A DNA stretch of 64,000 nucleotides from Rikenellaceae bacterium. Its GTDB lineage: Bacteria > Bacteroidota > Bacteroidia > Bacteroidales > Rikenellaceae. The stretch spans positions 1-64,000 of the forward strand of contig SUZC01000011.1 in assembly GCA_015060165.1 (NCBI GenBank), written 5' to 3'. Shown one piece after another: positions 29,587-39,094 of this stretch (positions within the stretch are counted from its first letter, which is position 1; every line of letters starts with the position of its first letter). The notes beneath the pieces were generated by a model. It was not told the DNA's origin and ran no database searches. It was given only the letters and a program-made list of their open reading frames with translations. A program made the position numbers and the translations under genes.

Positions 29587-30354
29587 CTACTTCTTCGATG
29601 CCTTGACAGCTCGCGTGATGGCTTGTGCCCAACGCTTAGCCAGTTTCTTGGCTCCGTCGACGTTGGGGTGTAGATAGAACACTCCAGCGTTTCCATTCTC
29701 GGCAAAGTAGTATTTCTTATAGTTAGCTTTTAGATAGTCGAAACTCTTGAAATCACCCAAATATACATCATCATTCTCCTCGGCCAGTTCAATCAGAATA
29801 TTGGCATAACCAACCAATCGTTTCTGACCAGCAACCAAATACATAGCTCCATTATAGGTATTGGGGCTATACCATACGGGGCGTTGCAATACGAATATAG
29901 CATTGGGACTCATCTGGCGCAAACGCTCGATAATCGTGAGAAGATTCTTTTTATAATCCTCGTTCGATACGGGCGAACCCAACGGACCGGTCGAAGCCGA
30001 GTCGTTGGTTCCCAACATAATAGAGAATACAATTGGCTCGTAACTCTGCTTCTTTATATCGGCTACAGCACGCTCCACGCGCTTGAAGTCACGCTCTCGC
30101 TCGGGGAGGAAATCCACAGTAGTAGCACCCGAACGGCCGCAGTTGCGGAACATAACATCGGCTCCCAGCATGCGACCGACATAGTGGGCTGCAAAGACGG
30201 GAGGTGCAGTTTTGTCTTTCTCCTGATGCAACGCACCCTCGGTGATGCTGTTGCCTATAAAGACAATGTTGCAAGTACGTTTAACCTGTGCCTTGGCTCC
30301 CATAATACCCAGAGCCACACAAGCCATAAGCGAAATATAAAGAAGTCTCTTCAT
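29587..30354 (-). CDS. Secreted SGNH/GDSL hydrolase
   Basis: 255 residues from the ATG at 30354, which starts a signal peptide (MKRLLYISLMACVALGIMGAKAQ); the frame continues 14 codons upstream without signal character. Block I is IVFIGNSITEG (catalytic serine near residue 36), block II/III is FRNCGRSGATT and MLGTNDS, and the Asp/His pair is in the C-terminal YLHPNVDGAKKLAKRW. It is probably a periplasmic carbohydrate esterase or acylhydrolase. It lies 50 bp downstream of asnS and 77 bp upstream of rpoN on the same strand. Confidence 0.87.
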   Translation of the reverse strand: MKRLLYISLMACVALGIMGAKAQVKRTCNIVFIGNSITEGALHQEKDKTAPPVFAAHYVGRMLGADVMFRNCGRSGATTVDFLPERERDFKRVERAVADIKKQSYEPIVFSIMLGTNDSASTGPLGSPVSNEDYKKNLLTIIERLRQMSPNAIFVLQRPVWYSPNTYNGAMYLVAGQKRLVGYANILIELAEENDDVYLGDFKSFDYLKANYKKYYFAENGNAGVFYLHPNVDGAKKLAKRWAQAITRAVKASKK

Positions 30355-30404
30355 AATGCAAGGTCTATTTATTGGTTGTTTTTCCCTTCTCGGCAATGTC
30401 TCGA

Positions 30405-31793
30405 TTAAAACTCTGCGTTGTTCGGAGTACGTGGGAATGGGATAACATCACGAATATTGCCCATACCTGTCACAAACAGAAGCAGACGCTCAAAGCCCAA
30501 ACCGAAACCTGAGTGAGGTGCTGAGCCCCAGCGGCGAGTATCAAGATACCACCAGATATCCTGCTCGTTCATTCCGAGTTCTGCAACTCTTGCAGAAAGT
30601 TTGCCGTAATCGGCCTCACGCTCTGAACCGCCTATAATCTCGCCGATTTTGGGGAACAATACGTCCATAGCACGTACAGTCTTGCCATCCTCGTTCTGCT
30701 TCATATAGAATGCCTTAATCTCTTTCGGATAGTTGATTAAGATAACGGGACGCTTGAAGTGCTCCTCTACCAGGTAACGCTCGTGCTCCGACTGCAAATC
30801 GCAACCCCACTCGCAGGGGAACTCAAACTTGCGACCCGATGCCTTCAAGATATTGATACCCTCGGTGTAGTCCAAGCGAACGAAATCGTTGGCCAATACA
30901 AACTCCAAACGCTCGATAAGCTCCTTGTCCCACATCTTGTTCATAAACTCCAAATCCTCGCGGCAATTCTCCAACGCATAGCGGATAAGGTATTTCAAGA
31001 AATCCTCCGCAAGTTCCATATTATCCTCCAACTCGTAGAACGCCATCTCAGGCTCAATCATCCAAAACTCGGCCAAGTGGCGAGGCGTATTTGAGTTCTC
31101 AGCACGGAAAGTGGGGCCGAAAGTGTAGATGCGGCCAAGCGACAGTGCGCCTAGCTCACCCTCCAACTGACCCGATACGGTCAAATTACAAGGCTTACCG
31201 AAGAAATCCTGCGAGTAATCCACTTTGCCCTCCTCTGTACGTGGAGGATTCGCGATATCGAGCGTAGTGACGTTGAACATAGCACCGGCACCCTCGCAGT
31301 CTGAACCTGTGATGAGCGGAGTGTGGAGATAGTAGAAGCCGTTATCATTGAAATATTTGTGGATTGCGAATGCCATTGCGTGGCGAATACGCAAAATTGC
31401 ACCAAAAGTATTGGTACGAGGACGCAAATATGCAATATCGCGCAGGAATTCCAATGAGTGACCCTTCTTCTGCAAAGGATATGTTTCGGGATCTGCTGTG
31501 CCGTAAATCTCAATATCGGCAGCCTGAACCTCTACGCCCTGACCCGATGCAGGCGACTCAACGAGCTTGCCATCTACTCTCAAACAAGCACCTGTGGTTA
31601 CAGCCTTGAGCTTCTCTTCATCGAACGAAGCCAAGTCAACAACTATCTGAATATTAGCCACGCACGAACCATCGTTGAGTGCGATAAATGCTACGTTTTT
31701 ATTACCTCGCTTTGTGCGCACCCAGCCCTTTACTGTAATGTCGTTGCCAACTGCGCCTGATTTCAGAATCTCTGCAATTCTTTGAGTCTTCAT
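30405..31793 (-). CDS. asnS: Asparaginyl-tRNA synthetase
   Basis: 462 residues from the ATG at 31793; 32 more codons are open upstream but include the promoter. An N-terminal OB-fold anticodon-binding domain ([23 protein letters not shown] near residue 18) precedes the class II core. Motif 2 is [21 protein letters not shown] and motif 3 is [27 protein letters not shown]. The asparagine-specific form is shown by the lack of the AspRS insertion and by [23 protein letters not shown]. It charges tRNA-Asn directly. Confidence 0.96.
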   Translation of the reverse strand: MKTQRIAEILKSGAVGNDITVKGWVRTKRGNKNVAFIALNDGSCVANIQIVVDLASFDEEKLKAVTTGACLRVDGKLVESPASGQGVEVQAADIEIYGTADPETYPLQKKGHSLEFLRDIAYLRPRTNTFGAILRIRHAMAFAIHKYFNDNGFYYLHTPLITGSDCEGAGAMFNVTTLDIANPPRTEEGKVDYSQDFFGKPCNLTVSGQLEGELGALSLGRIYTFGPTFRAENSNTPRHLAEFWMIEPEMAFYELEDNMELAEDFLKYLIRYALENCREDLEFMNKMWDKELIERLEFVLANDFVRLDYTEGINILKASGRKFEFPCEWGCDLQSEHERYLVEEHFKRPVILINYPKEIKAFYMKQNEDGKTVRAMDVLFPKIGEIIGGSEREADYGKLSARVAELGMNEQDIWWYLDTRRWGSAPHSGFGLGFERLLLFVTGMGNIRDVIPFPRTPNNAEF

Positions 31794-31839
31794 AACTATT
31801 TTGTGTTTAATCTTACTATCAAATTCTAATATCAACCCA

Positions 31840-31871
31840 CAAAGATAGTCAATAATTTGATATTTGTCAAA
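31840..31871 (-). promoter_or_regulatory. asnS promoter
   Basis: TATCTTTG (31840-31847, minus sense) preceded by TTTG (31868-31871, minus sense) with a 20-bp spacer. Its -33 region overlaps the divergent plus-strand promoter at 31856-31886. Confidence 0.65.
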
Positions 31872-31886
31872 AAAAAAGTACCTTTG
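31856..31886 (+). promoter_or_regulatory. Promoter for the truncated GH2-like gene
   Basis: TTTG (31856-31859), 19-bp spacer, TACCTTTG (31879-31886): a full Bacteroidetes housekeeping promoter, about 63 bp before the ATG at 31949. Confidence 0.7.
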
Positions 31887-31948
31887 CAAACGGTACTATG
31901 TACCGTGAAATACGAAATGTTTAATTACTGCTAACTTTTGTACTCATA

Positions 31949-33256
31949 ATGAGAAAGTTTTTGCTTGTGGGAGCTCTATTATTCGCAGCTATTGCCAGCT
32001 ATGCGCAGGCCCCACGCGTATACCGAAGCGAGTTTATTACATACGATAAGCGTGAAGATGCCGTAACCGACAAACGTGACGAAATTGCCCGTTATTGGGC
32101 CTATAAACCTGAGCGAATCGCTATAGCAGGTGGAGAGGTGCGTTTTGTCCAGAAGTTTACCATCGATGCTACGCTCAACGACTATAACCTCTTCCTGCAT
32201 CTTGAAAATGCAGGTATGGCTTATACGCTCTTTATCAACAATGAGCGTATTGCTGATGTCGATGACCCTATCACTCCGGCAGATTTCCTGATCTCTCCAT
32301 ATATGCGTCAGGGCGTGAATGAGATTATGGTGGGCGTGCGTCAGACTCGCACTCCTCAGTTGCAGGAGAATATAATCCAACCAGAGTTCCCGCAGTTCGA
32401 GAATAGTTATATGTTTGCGCAGCGTCGTTTGTCGGTGCGCGACTTCAATATTATCCTTGAGCCAGACTCATCGCGTCAGTATGCCAAGTTGAAACTCGAT
32501 GTTATCGTAGCCAACGATTTTAACTTCAAGGAGACCATTCAAGTAGGTTTCGATATCTACGACCCAAAGGGAAAACTTAAAGAGTATAGTGTCAATGAAC
32601 TGGAGGTTGAGGGCCGTTCGATGGATACCTTGCATTTCAACCCCGATGTGTATCACACCTACAACTTCAAGTGGGGTGATGGCCAGCGTCCGTTGTATGA
32701 TGTGATGATTTACATCAAGCGCAATGGTATGTTGTGGGAGTATATTCCATTGAAGATAGGATTCGGTAAGACAGTATACCGTAACAAGAAGTATTTCCGA
32801 TTCGATCAGGTGTTGCATATTCAGAAGAAGGTGCATTTCAATGCAGATTCCGACCGTTACAAGACATTCGTTGCAATCGAGCAGCTCAAATTGCGTGGAT
32901 ATAATACCCTTTGTCCCGATTATCCGCAGCCCAAATGGTTCTACGATATGTGCGATAAGGCAGGTATGTTTGTTATCGAGCGTATGAATCTAAACTCTCC
33001 GACAAATAGCAATATTCGCACCATCGGAGGAACTCCCGCCAACGACCCAGCTCTGTTGGAGGAGTATATGACCCGTGCCAAGGCTATGTATTATCGTACC
33101 CGCAACCACTCTTGTATTATAGCTTATAGCTTGGGTGGCGAGAACTCGGGTAACGGATATAATATGTATAAGGTTTACGAGTGGATTAAGTCGGTTGAGA
33201 AGCAGCGTCCTATATTTTATGAGGGTGCTGAGGGTGAATGGAACACCGATTTGTAG
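31949..33256 (+). CDS. Secreted GH2-like protein, truncated barrel, probably non-catalytic
   Basis: 435 residues with a signal peptide (MRKFLLVGALLFAAIASYAQ). The order matches a GH2 enzyme: jelly-roll, immunoglobulin-like domain, start of a TIM barrel (YPQPKWFYDMCDKAGMFVIERMNL, then the acid/base region SLGGENSG near residue 394). The standard GNE triad reads GGEN, and the protein ends at residue 435 shortly after RPIFYEG, before the strand that carries the nucleophile. An active GH2 enzyme needs that half. The stop codon is 66 bp before rlmH, and no second half lies downstream in any frame. It may be a carbohydrate-binding pseudoenzyme or a decayed gene; the strong promoter argues against simple decay. 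Confidence 0.7.
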   Translation: MRKFLLVGALLFAAIASYAQAPRVYRSEFITYDKREDAVTDKRDEIARYWAYKPERIAIAGGEVRFVQKFTIDATLNDYNLFLHLENAGMAYTLFINNERIADVDDPITPADFLISPYMRQGVNEIMVGVRQTRTPQLQENIIQPEFPQFENSYMFAQRRLSVRDFNIILEPDSSRQYAKLKLDVIVANDFNFKETIQVGFDIYDPKGKLKEYSVNELEVEGRSMDTLHFNPDVYHTYNFKWGDGQRPLYDVMIYIKRNGMLWEYIPLKIGFGKTVYRNKKYFRFDQVLHIQKKVHFNADSDRYKTFVAIEQLKLRGYNTLCPDYPQPKWFYDMCDKAGMFVIERMNLNSPTNSNIRTIGGTPANDPALLEEYMTRAKAMYYRTRNHSCIIAYSLGGENSGNGYNMYKVYEWIKSVEKQRPIFYEGAEGEWNTDL

Positions 33257-33322
33257 AATAATTTGTGCGGCTCTTTTGGCATCTGTCTTGTTGCAGATTT
33301 TATCAGAGTAGAACAGAATAGA

Positions 33323-33796
33323 ATGAATATCGAATTAATAGTTGTCGGCAAGACCGATTCTAAGGAGGTCGAGGCTTTGGTCGAGATGTATGCCAAGCGA
33401 GTGAATCGATATTGCCGATTCTCTATCACTACGTTGGCCGATGTTCGCAATACTCGCAATATGTCTCCTTTGCGTCAAAAGCAGTTGGAGGGCGAGGCTA
33501 TCCTGCGTATGGTGGGTGATGGCGATTGCCTGACGTTGATGGATGAGAGAGGCTCACAATACACATCAATTGAGTTTTCACAGTGGTTGCAGAAGCGTAT
33601 GCTTAGCGGTGTGAAACGTCTGGTGTTGGTTATAGGTGGCCCCTACGGTTTCTCCGATGAAGTTTACGCACGTGCTGACCAGAAGATATCTCTCTCGAAG
33701 ATGACCTTCTCACATCAGATTGTGCGGGCGATTTTTGCTGAGCAACTGTATCGTGCGTTTACTATTCTGCATAACGAACCATATCACCACGAATAA
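33323..33796 (+). CDS. rlmH: 23S rRNA (pseudouridine-1915-N3)-methyltransferase
   Basis: 157 residues from the ATG at 33323, the exact size of the RlmH/YbeA family. It is a SPOUT-class enzyme, methylating pseudouridine 1915 of 23S rRNA. The SAM-binding trefoil-knot elements are visible as LTLMDERGSQYTS near residue 72, LVLVIGGPYGFSDEVY near residue 100, and SLSKMTFSHQIVRAIFAEQLYRA at the C-terminus. The frame is open 20 codons further up, with no start signal. Confidence 0.95.
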   Translation: MNIELIVVGKTDSKEVEALVEMYAKRVNRYCRFSITTLADVRNTRNMSPLRQKQLEGEAILRMVGDGDCLTLMDERGSQYTSIEFSQWLQKRMLSGVKRLVLVIGGPYGFSDEVYARADQKISLSKMTFSHQIVRAIFAEQLYRAFTILHNEPYHHE

Positions 33797-33800
33797 TCGA

Positions 33801-35768
33801 ATGAAAATTTTTAAGACACATACAGCCCTGCTGATTTGGCGCATATTATTGTTGTATGTGGTACTGACGCTTTGCCGTCTACTCTTTTATATATATAATA
33901 GCGCGATTATAGGCCCTATAGCCATTTCTGAAATCGGGGGATTGTTCCGAGGCTCGCTGATGTTCGATAATGTGTCGATTCTCTATGCTAATGCTATATT
34001 TATTCTTCTGTCGCTTGTCCCGCTACACCTGCGTGAGCGAGGATGGTGGCAATCGATTATGTATTGGTATTATGTGATTGTCAATTCTGTACTTATAGTG
34101 GGGTTGAATATAGCGGATTCCATCTATTTCCGTTATGCTCACAAACGTTTTACGGCCGATGACCTCTTCTTTGCAGAGAACGATAATTCGTTACAACTAG
34201 CATTGAAATTTGCTGCCGAGAATTGGTATATGGTACTGGCCGGAGTTGTACTGATTGCTATGCTTGCCGTGTGTTATGGTCGCAAGCAAAAACCGCAAAA
34301 TATTACATCGGGTGTATGGTATTATCTGATCTCTCTGCTTGTGTTAGTATTGGCCGCAGGTTTGTCAATCGGAGGAATAAGGGGTGGATTTACCAAAATG
34401 ACACGTCCCATTACTTTGTCAAATGCTACGTTGTACACTCCAGATAATATGCGTGCCACGATGATCCTTAGCAATCCATTTTGTGTTTTGCGCACTATGG
34501 GATCGAGCGGTAAATTACATTATGAGCGATATTTCGAGCCTGAGGAGTTGACCAAATTATATTCTCCAAAGCATTACCCTCAGGGTGAGATACGTCAGAC
34601 AGAACTTACGGGGCGCAATGTGGTAGTCTTTGTTATGGAGAGCTTCTCGGCTGAACATTCCGCTCTGCTTTCACCCAATTTATATAAAGAGGAGCAGCAA
34701 AAGGGCTATACTCCATTCCTCGATTCGCTGATGCGCCAGAGTTATACATTCTTCAATATGTATTCCAATGGTAAGCGCTCAATTCAAGCTCTGCCTGCGG
34801 TGTGGAGCTCTATCCCGTCGTTTAAGAGTTCATTTGTGTCGATGCCACAAGCTATGGCCCCAATGAAGGCTATGCCTGCACTTTTGGCCGATGAGGGTTA
34901 CCGCACGATGTTTTTCTGTGGTTCAAACCATGGCTCTATGGGATTTGGAGCCTATGCACGTCAGGTGGGTGTTGAGGAGTTATTTAGCCGTGAGGATTAT
35001 GAGAAGGTGCATGGCCGTGAGGATTTCGATGGATATTGGGGTATTTGGGATGAAGAGTTTATGCAGTATATGGGTGAAGAGCTCAGTCAATCGCCGCAAC
35101 CATTCTTCTCTACAATGTTCACCCTTACCTCTCACCATCCGTTTGTCGTACCGGAGCGTTATGTGGGTAAATTCCCGGATGGTAAAACTGCGGTGCATAA
35201 GTGTGTAGGTTATGTCGACGAGGCGTTTCGTCGATTCTTCGCCCGCTACGAGAATGAGGAGTGGTTCCGCAATACGGTCTTTGTTTTTGTAGCCGACCAC
35301 GTGTCGAGTGAAAAATTCTCTGAGGAGTTTCGTCATTCGCCTGGCGATTATCGTATTTTTGGATTTATGTATGCGCCCGATAGCGCACTTTTCGGTGAGC
35401 ATCGAGCCGTAATCTCCCAAATCGATATTATGCCTACACTGCTTGGCCTTATGGGTTACAATAAGCCATACTTCGCATTTGGCCGCGATGTTTTTGGTGA
35501 ACATCGAGATGTTCCGATGGCTGTGAACTACGATAATAATCTCTTTCAGGCCATTACGGCTGATTACCTGATTACCTTCGACGAAAAGAGTATCGTAGGT
35601 GTATATGCTAAAGATGATGTTGAACATAGCCATAATCTTGTAGGCGAGGTTGATGTCGAGGTGGTGGAACGTGATTTGAAAGCATTCATTCAGAGTTATT
35701 ATACCCACGTTGAAGCAAAAGATTATTTAGCCGATGATATCACTACGGAGAGTGAGCCTGAGTCATAA
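33801..35768 (+). CDS. LTA-synthase-like membrane sulfatase-fold protein
   Basis: 655 residues from the ATG at 33801, only 4 bp after rlmH. Five hydrophobic segments fill the first 220 residues, and a sulfatase-fold domain follows from about residue 270. NVVVFVMESFSAEHS marks the first metal-binding strand, YSNGKRSIQALPAVWSSIPS the nucleophile region typical of this subfamily, and VFVADHVSSEKF the second metal site. Gram-negative relatives transfer glycerophosphate or phosphoethanolamine, or have unknown envelope roles; Bacteroidetes have no lipoteichoic acid. Its last 35 bases overlap the next gene, so the two are coupled. Confidence 0.85.
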   Translation: MKIFKTHTALLIWRILLLYVVLTLCRLLFYIYNSAIIGPIAISEIGGLFRGSLMFDNVSILYANAIFILLSLVPLHLRERGWWQSIMYWYYVIVNSVLIVGLNIADSIYFRYAHKRFTADDLFFAENDNSLQLALKFAAENWYMVLAGVVLIAMLAVCYGRKQKPQNITSGVWYYLISLLVLVLAAGLSIGGIRGGFTKMTRPITLSNATLYTPDNMRATMILSNPFCVLRTMGSSGKLHYERYFEPEELTKLYSPKHYPQGEIRQTELTGRNVVVFVMESFSAEHSALLSPNLYKEEQQKGYTPFLDSLMRQSYTFFNMYSNGKRSIQALPAVWSSIPSFKSSFVSMPQAMAPMKAMPALLADEGYRTMFFCGSNHGSMGFGAYARQVGVEELFSREDYEKVHGREDFDGYWGIWDEEFMQYMGEELSQSPQPFFSTMFTLTSHHPFVVPERYVGKFPDGKTAVHKCVGYVDEAFRRFFARYENEEWFRNTVFVFVADHVSSEKFSEEFRHSPGDYRIFGFMYAPDSALFGEHRAVISQIDIMPTLLGLMGYNKPYFAFGRDVFGEHRDVPMAVNYDNNLFQAITADYLITFDEKSIVGVYAKDDVEHSHNLVGEVDVEVVERDLKAFIQSYYTHVEAKDYLADDITTESEPES

Positions 35769-37167
35769 ACAGGTTATAGAGAGCTATCTGTCGCAAGCCT
35801 CGACGCTAATATGCGACTTCACATTCTCATCGTTATATATGTGGCAGGAGGTGTATAACACTTGCTGGACAGAGGTCGAAGGGGTGATGGTAGTGCGTTT
35901 TGATCTCTCGGAGGAGAATGTCAAAGGATATATGATAGTCGGGGCCGAGCCATCGGATGCTTCTGTGGAGCAGTATCATAGGTTGTACTCATTGCTTGTT
36001 GCCGATGCCCATCAACAGGGCAGACAGTTGCGACTTGTGTGTATGACCCATCGTGCGATTCAGCACTTTTTAGACTGGGCCGATCTCAATTATGAAGCTC
36101 ACGAAAGGGGACTAAATGTAGTGTCGGGTAGGGAGTGCTTTGCTGTGTGTGACAATCCTGATTATCGTGACTATATTTACTCTCTGGATGATCTGAGCCA
36201 ACTGTCGGGTCGAAAATACCAACCCAAACGCAATCACATCAATCGTTTTGAGGCAGCATATAACTATACCTTCCAAAAGCTAACACCCTCCGACTTTGAG
36301 CAGTGCTTGATGTTGGATTGTCGTTGGCAACGTCAGAAAATCGATTCTGCTACCTCAGTAGTTGAGGTGCGCAATCGTGTTGAGCACGAATGTCCGCCCA
36401 GCCAGGAGCATATGGCTATACGTCGGGCCTTTGACGCATACGATGAGTTAGGCCTTGTGGGAGGTGTGTTGCGTGTTGATGGCCAGGTTGTGGCATTTAC
36501 CTACGGCTCTGCGCTTAGTGATGAGGTATTTTGCACCCATATCGAGAAGGCCGATGCAGCGTATGAAGGGGCTTTTCAAATGATTAATCGCTCGTTTGCT
36601 CAGATGCTACGACAGATGGGTTATGTGAAGGTTAATCGTGAAGAGGATATGGGCATTGCCGGACTTAGGCGAGCCAAGGAGTCGTATTATCCTATGATGA
36701 TGCAGGAGAAAATTTCGCTACGCGAACTTACTCCGCGTGAGGTGTCGAGCCGCGAGTTGTGGCAAAGAGTTTTTGGCGATGAGCGAGAGTTCGTCGATCT
36801 GTTTATGACCGAGGTGTATAGTCCCGATAATATGTTGACCCGGGTGGAGCAAGGGCGAGTTGTCTCGATGCTACATATTGTCGAGATGCAGACATCGTTG
36901 GGTAGGACGGGTTATCTTTATGCCATAGCTACCGATGCCGATTATAGAGGTCGAGGTTATTCTTCGCAACTTATTGAGGAGGCTTTTCGGCTTATGCGCC
37001 AGCGCCGTTACGATGTGGCAATGCTTATCCCTGCAACCAATCAGTTGAAGAAATTCTATTCGAAGTTTGGATTTGAGGATCGGTCATATCAGATGGATTT
37101 TTCGGGCGGAGTATATCTCGGCACGGGAGAAGTGTCGGCCGATTTGGCAATGGTTAAAACTCTTTAA
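35734..37167 (+). CDS. DUF2156-GNAT fusion acyltransferase
   Basis: 477 residues, cytoplasmic. Residues 1-300 match DUF2156, the two-lobed acyltransferase domain related to phosphatidylglycerol lysyltransferase: the segment GRKYQPKRNHINRFEAAYNY near residue 156, then GGVLRVDGQVVAFTYGSAL near residue 231. Residues about 320-477 form a separate GNAT domain with acetyl-CoA loop DADYRGRGYSSQLIEEAF near residue 405. The start overlaps the sulfatase-fold gene by 35 bp. The pair probably modifies an envelope lipid or peptide, but this is inference from context; the substrate is unknown. Confidence 0.8.
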   Translation: MISLRRVSLSHKQVIESYLSQASTLICDFTFSSLYMWQEVYNTCWTEVEGVMVVRFDLSEENVKGYMIVGAEPSDASVEQYHRLYSLLVADAHQQGRQLRLVCMTHRAIQHFLDWADLNYEAHERGLNVVSGRECFAVCDNPDYRDYIYSLDDLSQLSGRKYQPKRNHINRFEAAYNYTFQKLTPSDFEQCLMLDCRWQRQKIDSATSVVEVRNRVEHECPPSQEHMAIRRAFDAYDELGLVGGVLRVDGQVVAFTYGSALSDEVFCTHIEKADAAYEGAFQMINRSFAQMLRQMGYVKVNREEDMGIAGLRRAKESYYPMMMQEKISLRELTPREVSSRELWQRVFGDEREFVDLFMTEVYSPDNMLTRVEQGRVVSMLHIVEMQTSLGRTGYLYAIATDADYRGRGYSSQLIEEAFRLMRQRRYDVAMLIPATNQLKKFYSKFGFEDRSYQMDFSGGVYLGTGEVSADLAMVKTL

Positions 37168-37225
37168 ACCTTTTGTTAGAGAATTATTTTTCGCTAAATT
37201 TGTGGAAATAAATATTTGTGTTGCG

Positions 37226-39085
37226 ATGAAAAATCGAATTAAATATCTGATTATTCTCTTTGTTATATGTTGTGGACATTTGGCCAATGCTACGGGTATT
37301 TGGGTCGAGGCCGAGAGCTTCTCAAACAAGGGAGGTTGGAGTGTTGACCAACAATTTGTCTTTGAGATGGGGTCGCCATATCTGATAGCTCACGGTATGG
37401 GTAAGCGAGTAGCAGACGCTTCGACCGAAGTCGATTTCTCAAAGGCTGGGCACTATCACGTCTATGTACGTTGCTATAATTGGACCTCTCCCTGGTCTGA
37501 CAAGGATGGCGCGGGACGATTTGCTCTTATGGTGGGTAATGAGTGTCTGAACGATAAGTTGGGTTCAACGGGTAAGCAGTGGGAGTGGCAGTATGCTGGC
37601 TCGATCGATATTCCCGCAAAGGGTCGAGAGCGAATATCGCTTCGTGATATGACAGGCTTCGATGGCCGCTGCGATGCTATCTATTTCACAATCGACAAAG
37701 ATGATGTTCCTCCAGCCGAAGCTGATCAGTTGGCGGCGTTCCGTCGTAAGATGTCACCCTCGAAGGCGAAAGTTGTAAAGTCGGAGTTTGTGGTTGTAGG
37801 AGGTGGCGTTGCCGGTATGTGTGCAGCCGTGGCGGCAGCCCGATTGGGGGTAAAGGTGGTTTTGATAAACGACCGTCCGTTGTGGGGTGGTTGCAATAGC
37901 TCCGAGACTCGTGTTCACCTGGGTGGCCATATCGAAATGCCACCTTATACAAACTTGGGAAATATGATAAAGGAGTTTGGCCCTCTGCGTGGCGGAAATG
38001 CACAACCTGCGGATAATTACGAGGACGAGAAAAAGCGAGCATTCTTGGAGGCTGAACCAAATCTCTCGCTCTATCCCTCGTATAAAGTCTATGCGGTTGA
38101 GAAGAGTGGAACGAAAATCAAAGCCGTCTATGCCAAACATATCGAGACGGGTGAGGAGTTGAAATTCGTAGCTCCTATTTATAGCGATTGTACGGGTGAT
38201 GGTACGGTAGGTTATTTGGCTGGCGCCGACTATGCTATGGGACGCGAGGGGCGTGATGTCTACAATGAACCATCTGCTCCCGAGGTGGGCGATAAGTTGA
38301 CTATGGGTTCTTCTGTCCAGTGGTATTCTGTGGCGCAGAGTCAGCCAAGTGAGTTCCCCTTGTTTGAGTATGGCCTGAATTTTAATACCGAAAGTTGTCA
38401 GCGCGTGACGATGGGCGAGTGGACTTGGGAGACGGGTATGAATCGTGACCAATGCAAAGAGTTTGAGTATATTCGCGATTATGGTTTGATGGTAGTATAC
38501 TCAAATTGGAGCTATCTGAAAAATCGTCTTGCCGACAACGAGAAATATCGAAACCGTGAGTTAGGATGGGTGGCATATATCGCTGGTAAACGCGAGTCGC
38601 GTCGTTTGTTGGGTGACCACGTTTTGACCGAGAACGATTTGGTGAACGAGGTTGCCTATCCCGATGCTTCATTTACCACAACGTGGAGCATCGACCTTCA
38701 TTATCCAGATCCTAAAAATACAAAATATTTCCCAGGCGGAGAGTTTAAATCAATCTGTACGCACGGAGCTACAAACCCTTATGCAGTGCCGTATCGTTGT
38801 CTCTATTCTCGTAATATTAGTAATATGTTTATGGCTGGTCGTGATATCAGCGTATCGCATATCGGGTTGGGTACTGTGCGAGTGATGCGTACGTGCGGAA
38901 TGATGGGCGAAGTGGTTGGTATGGCCGCGTCGTTGTGCCAGCAACACAAGGCTTTACCCCGCGATATATATAACTCGCATCTCGATGAACTCAAGGGGCT
39001 TATGCAACAAGGTGCTGGAAAGCAGGGACTTGCTAATAATCAGCTCTATAATTTGGGAGGGCATTGGCCAACTTTCCGTAAATAG
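37226..39085 (+). CDS. Secreted FAD-dependent oxidoreductase
   Basis: 619 residues from the ATG at 37226, which starts a signal peptide (MKNRIKYLIILFVICCGHLANA). Residues about 24-160 form a beta-sandwich that starts with WVEAESFSNKGGW, similar to carbohydrate-binding N-domains. FAD_oxidored follows: VVGGGVAGMCAAVAAARLGVKVVLINDRP (dinucleotide-binding GxGxxG near residue 192), WGGCNSSETRVHLGG, and a C-terminal FMAGRDISVSHIGLGTVRVM that closes over FAD. Secreted proteins of this kind occur near polysaccharide-utilisation genes in Bacteroidetes, and a fucosidase lies 2 kb away. The substrate is unknown. Confidence 0.85.
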   Translation: MKNRIKYLIILFVICCGHLANATGIWVEAESFSNKGGWSVDQQFVFEMGSPYLIAHGMGKRVADASTEVDFSKAGHYHVYVRCYNWTSPWSDKDGAGRFALMVGNECLNDKLGSTGKQWEWQYAGSIDIPAKGRERISLRDMTGFDGRCDAIYFTIDKDDVPPAEADQLAAFRRKMSPSKAKVVKSEFVVVGGGVAGMCAAVAAARLGVKVVLINDRPLWGGCNSSETRVHLGGHIEMPPYTNLGNMIKEFGPLRGGNAQPADNYEDEKKRAFLEAEPNLSLYPSYKVYAVEKSGTKIKAVYAKHIETGEELKFVAPIYSDCTGDGTVGYLAGADYAMGREGRDVYNEPSAPEVGDKLTMGSSVQWYSVAQSQPSEFPLFEYGLNFNTESCQRVTMGEWTWETGMNRDQCKEFEYIRDYGLMVVYSNWSYLKNRLADNEKYRNRELGWVAYIAGKRESRRLLGDHVLTENDLVNEVAYPDASFTTTWSIDLHYPDPKNTKYFPGGEFKSICTHGATNPYAVPYRCLYSRNISNMFMAGRDISVSHIGLGTVRVMRTCGMMGEVVGMAASLCQQHKALPRDIYNSHLDELKGLMQQGAGKQGLANNQLYNLGGHWPTFRK

Positions 39086-39094
39086 TTCATATAA

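Noticed and set aside
38000..38700. Several open frames of 60-230 codons opposite the FAD oxidoreductase gene
   Set aside because: They are shadows of a frame with clear FAD-binding motifs and signal peptide.
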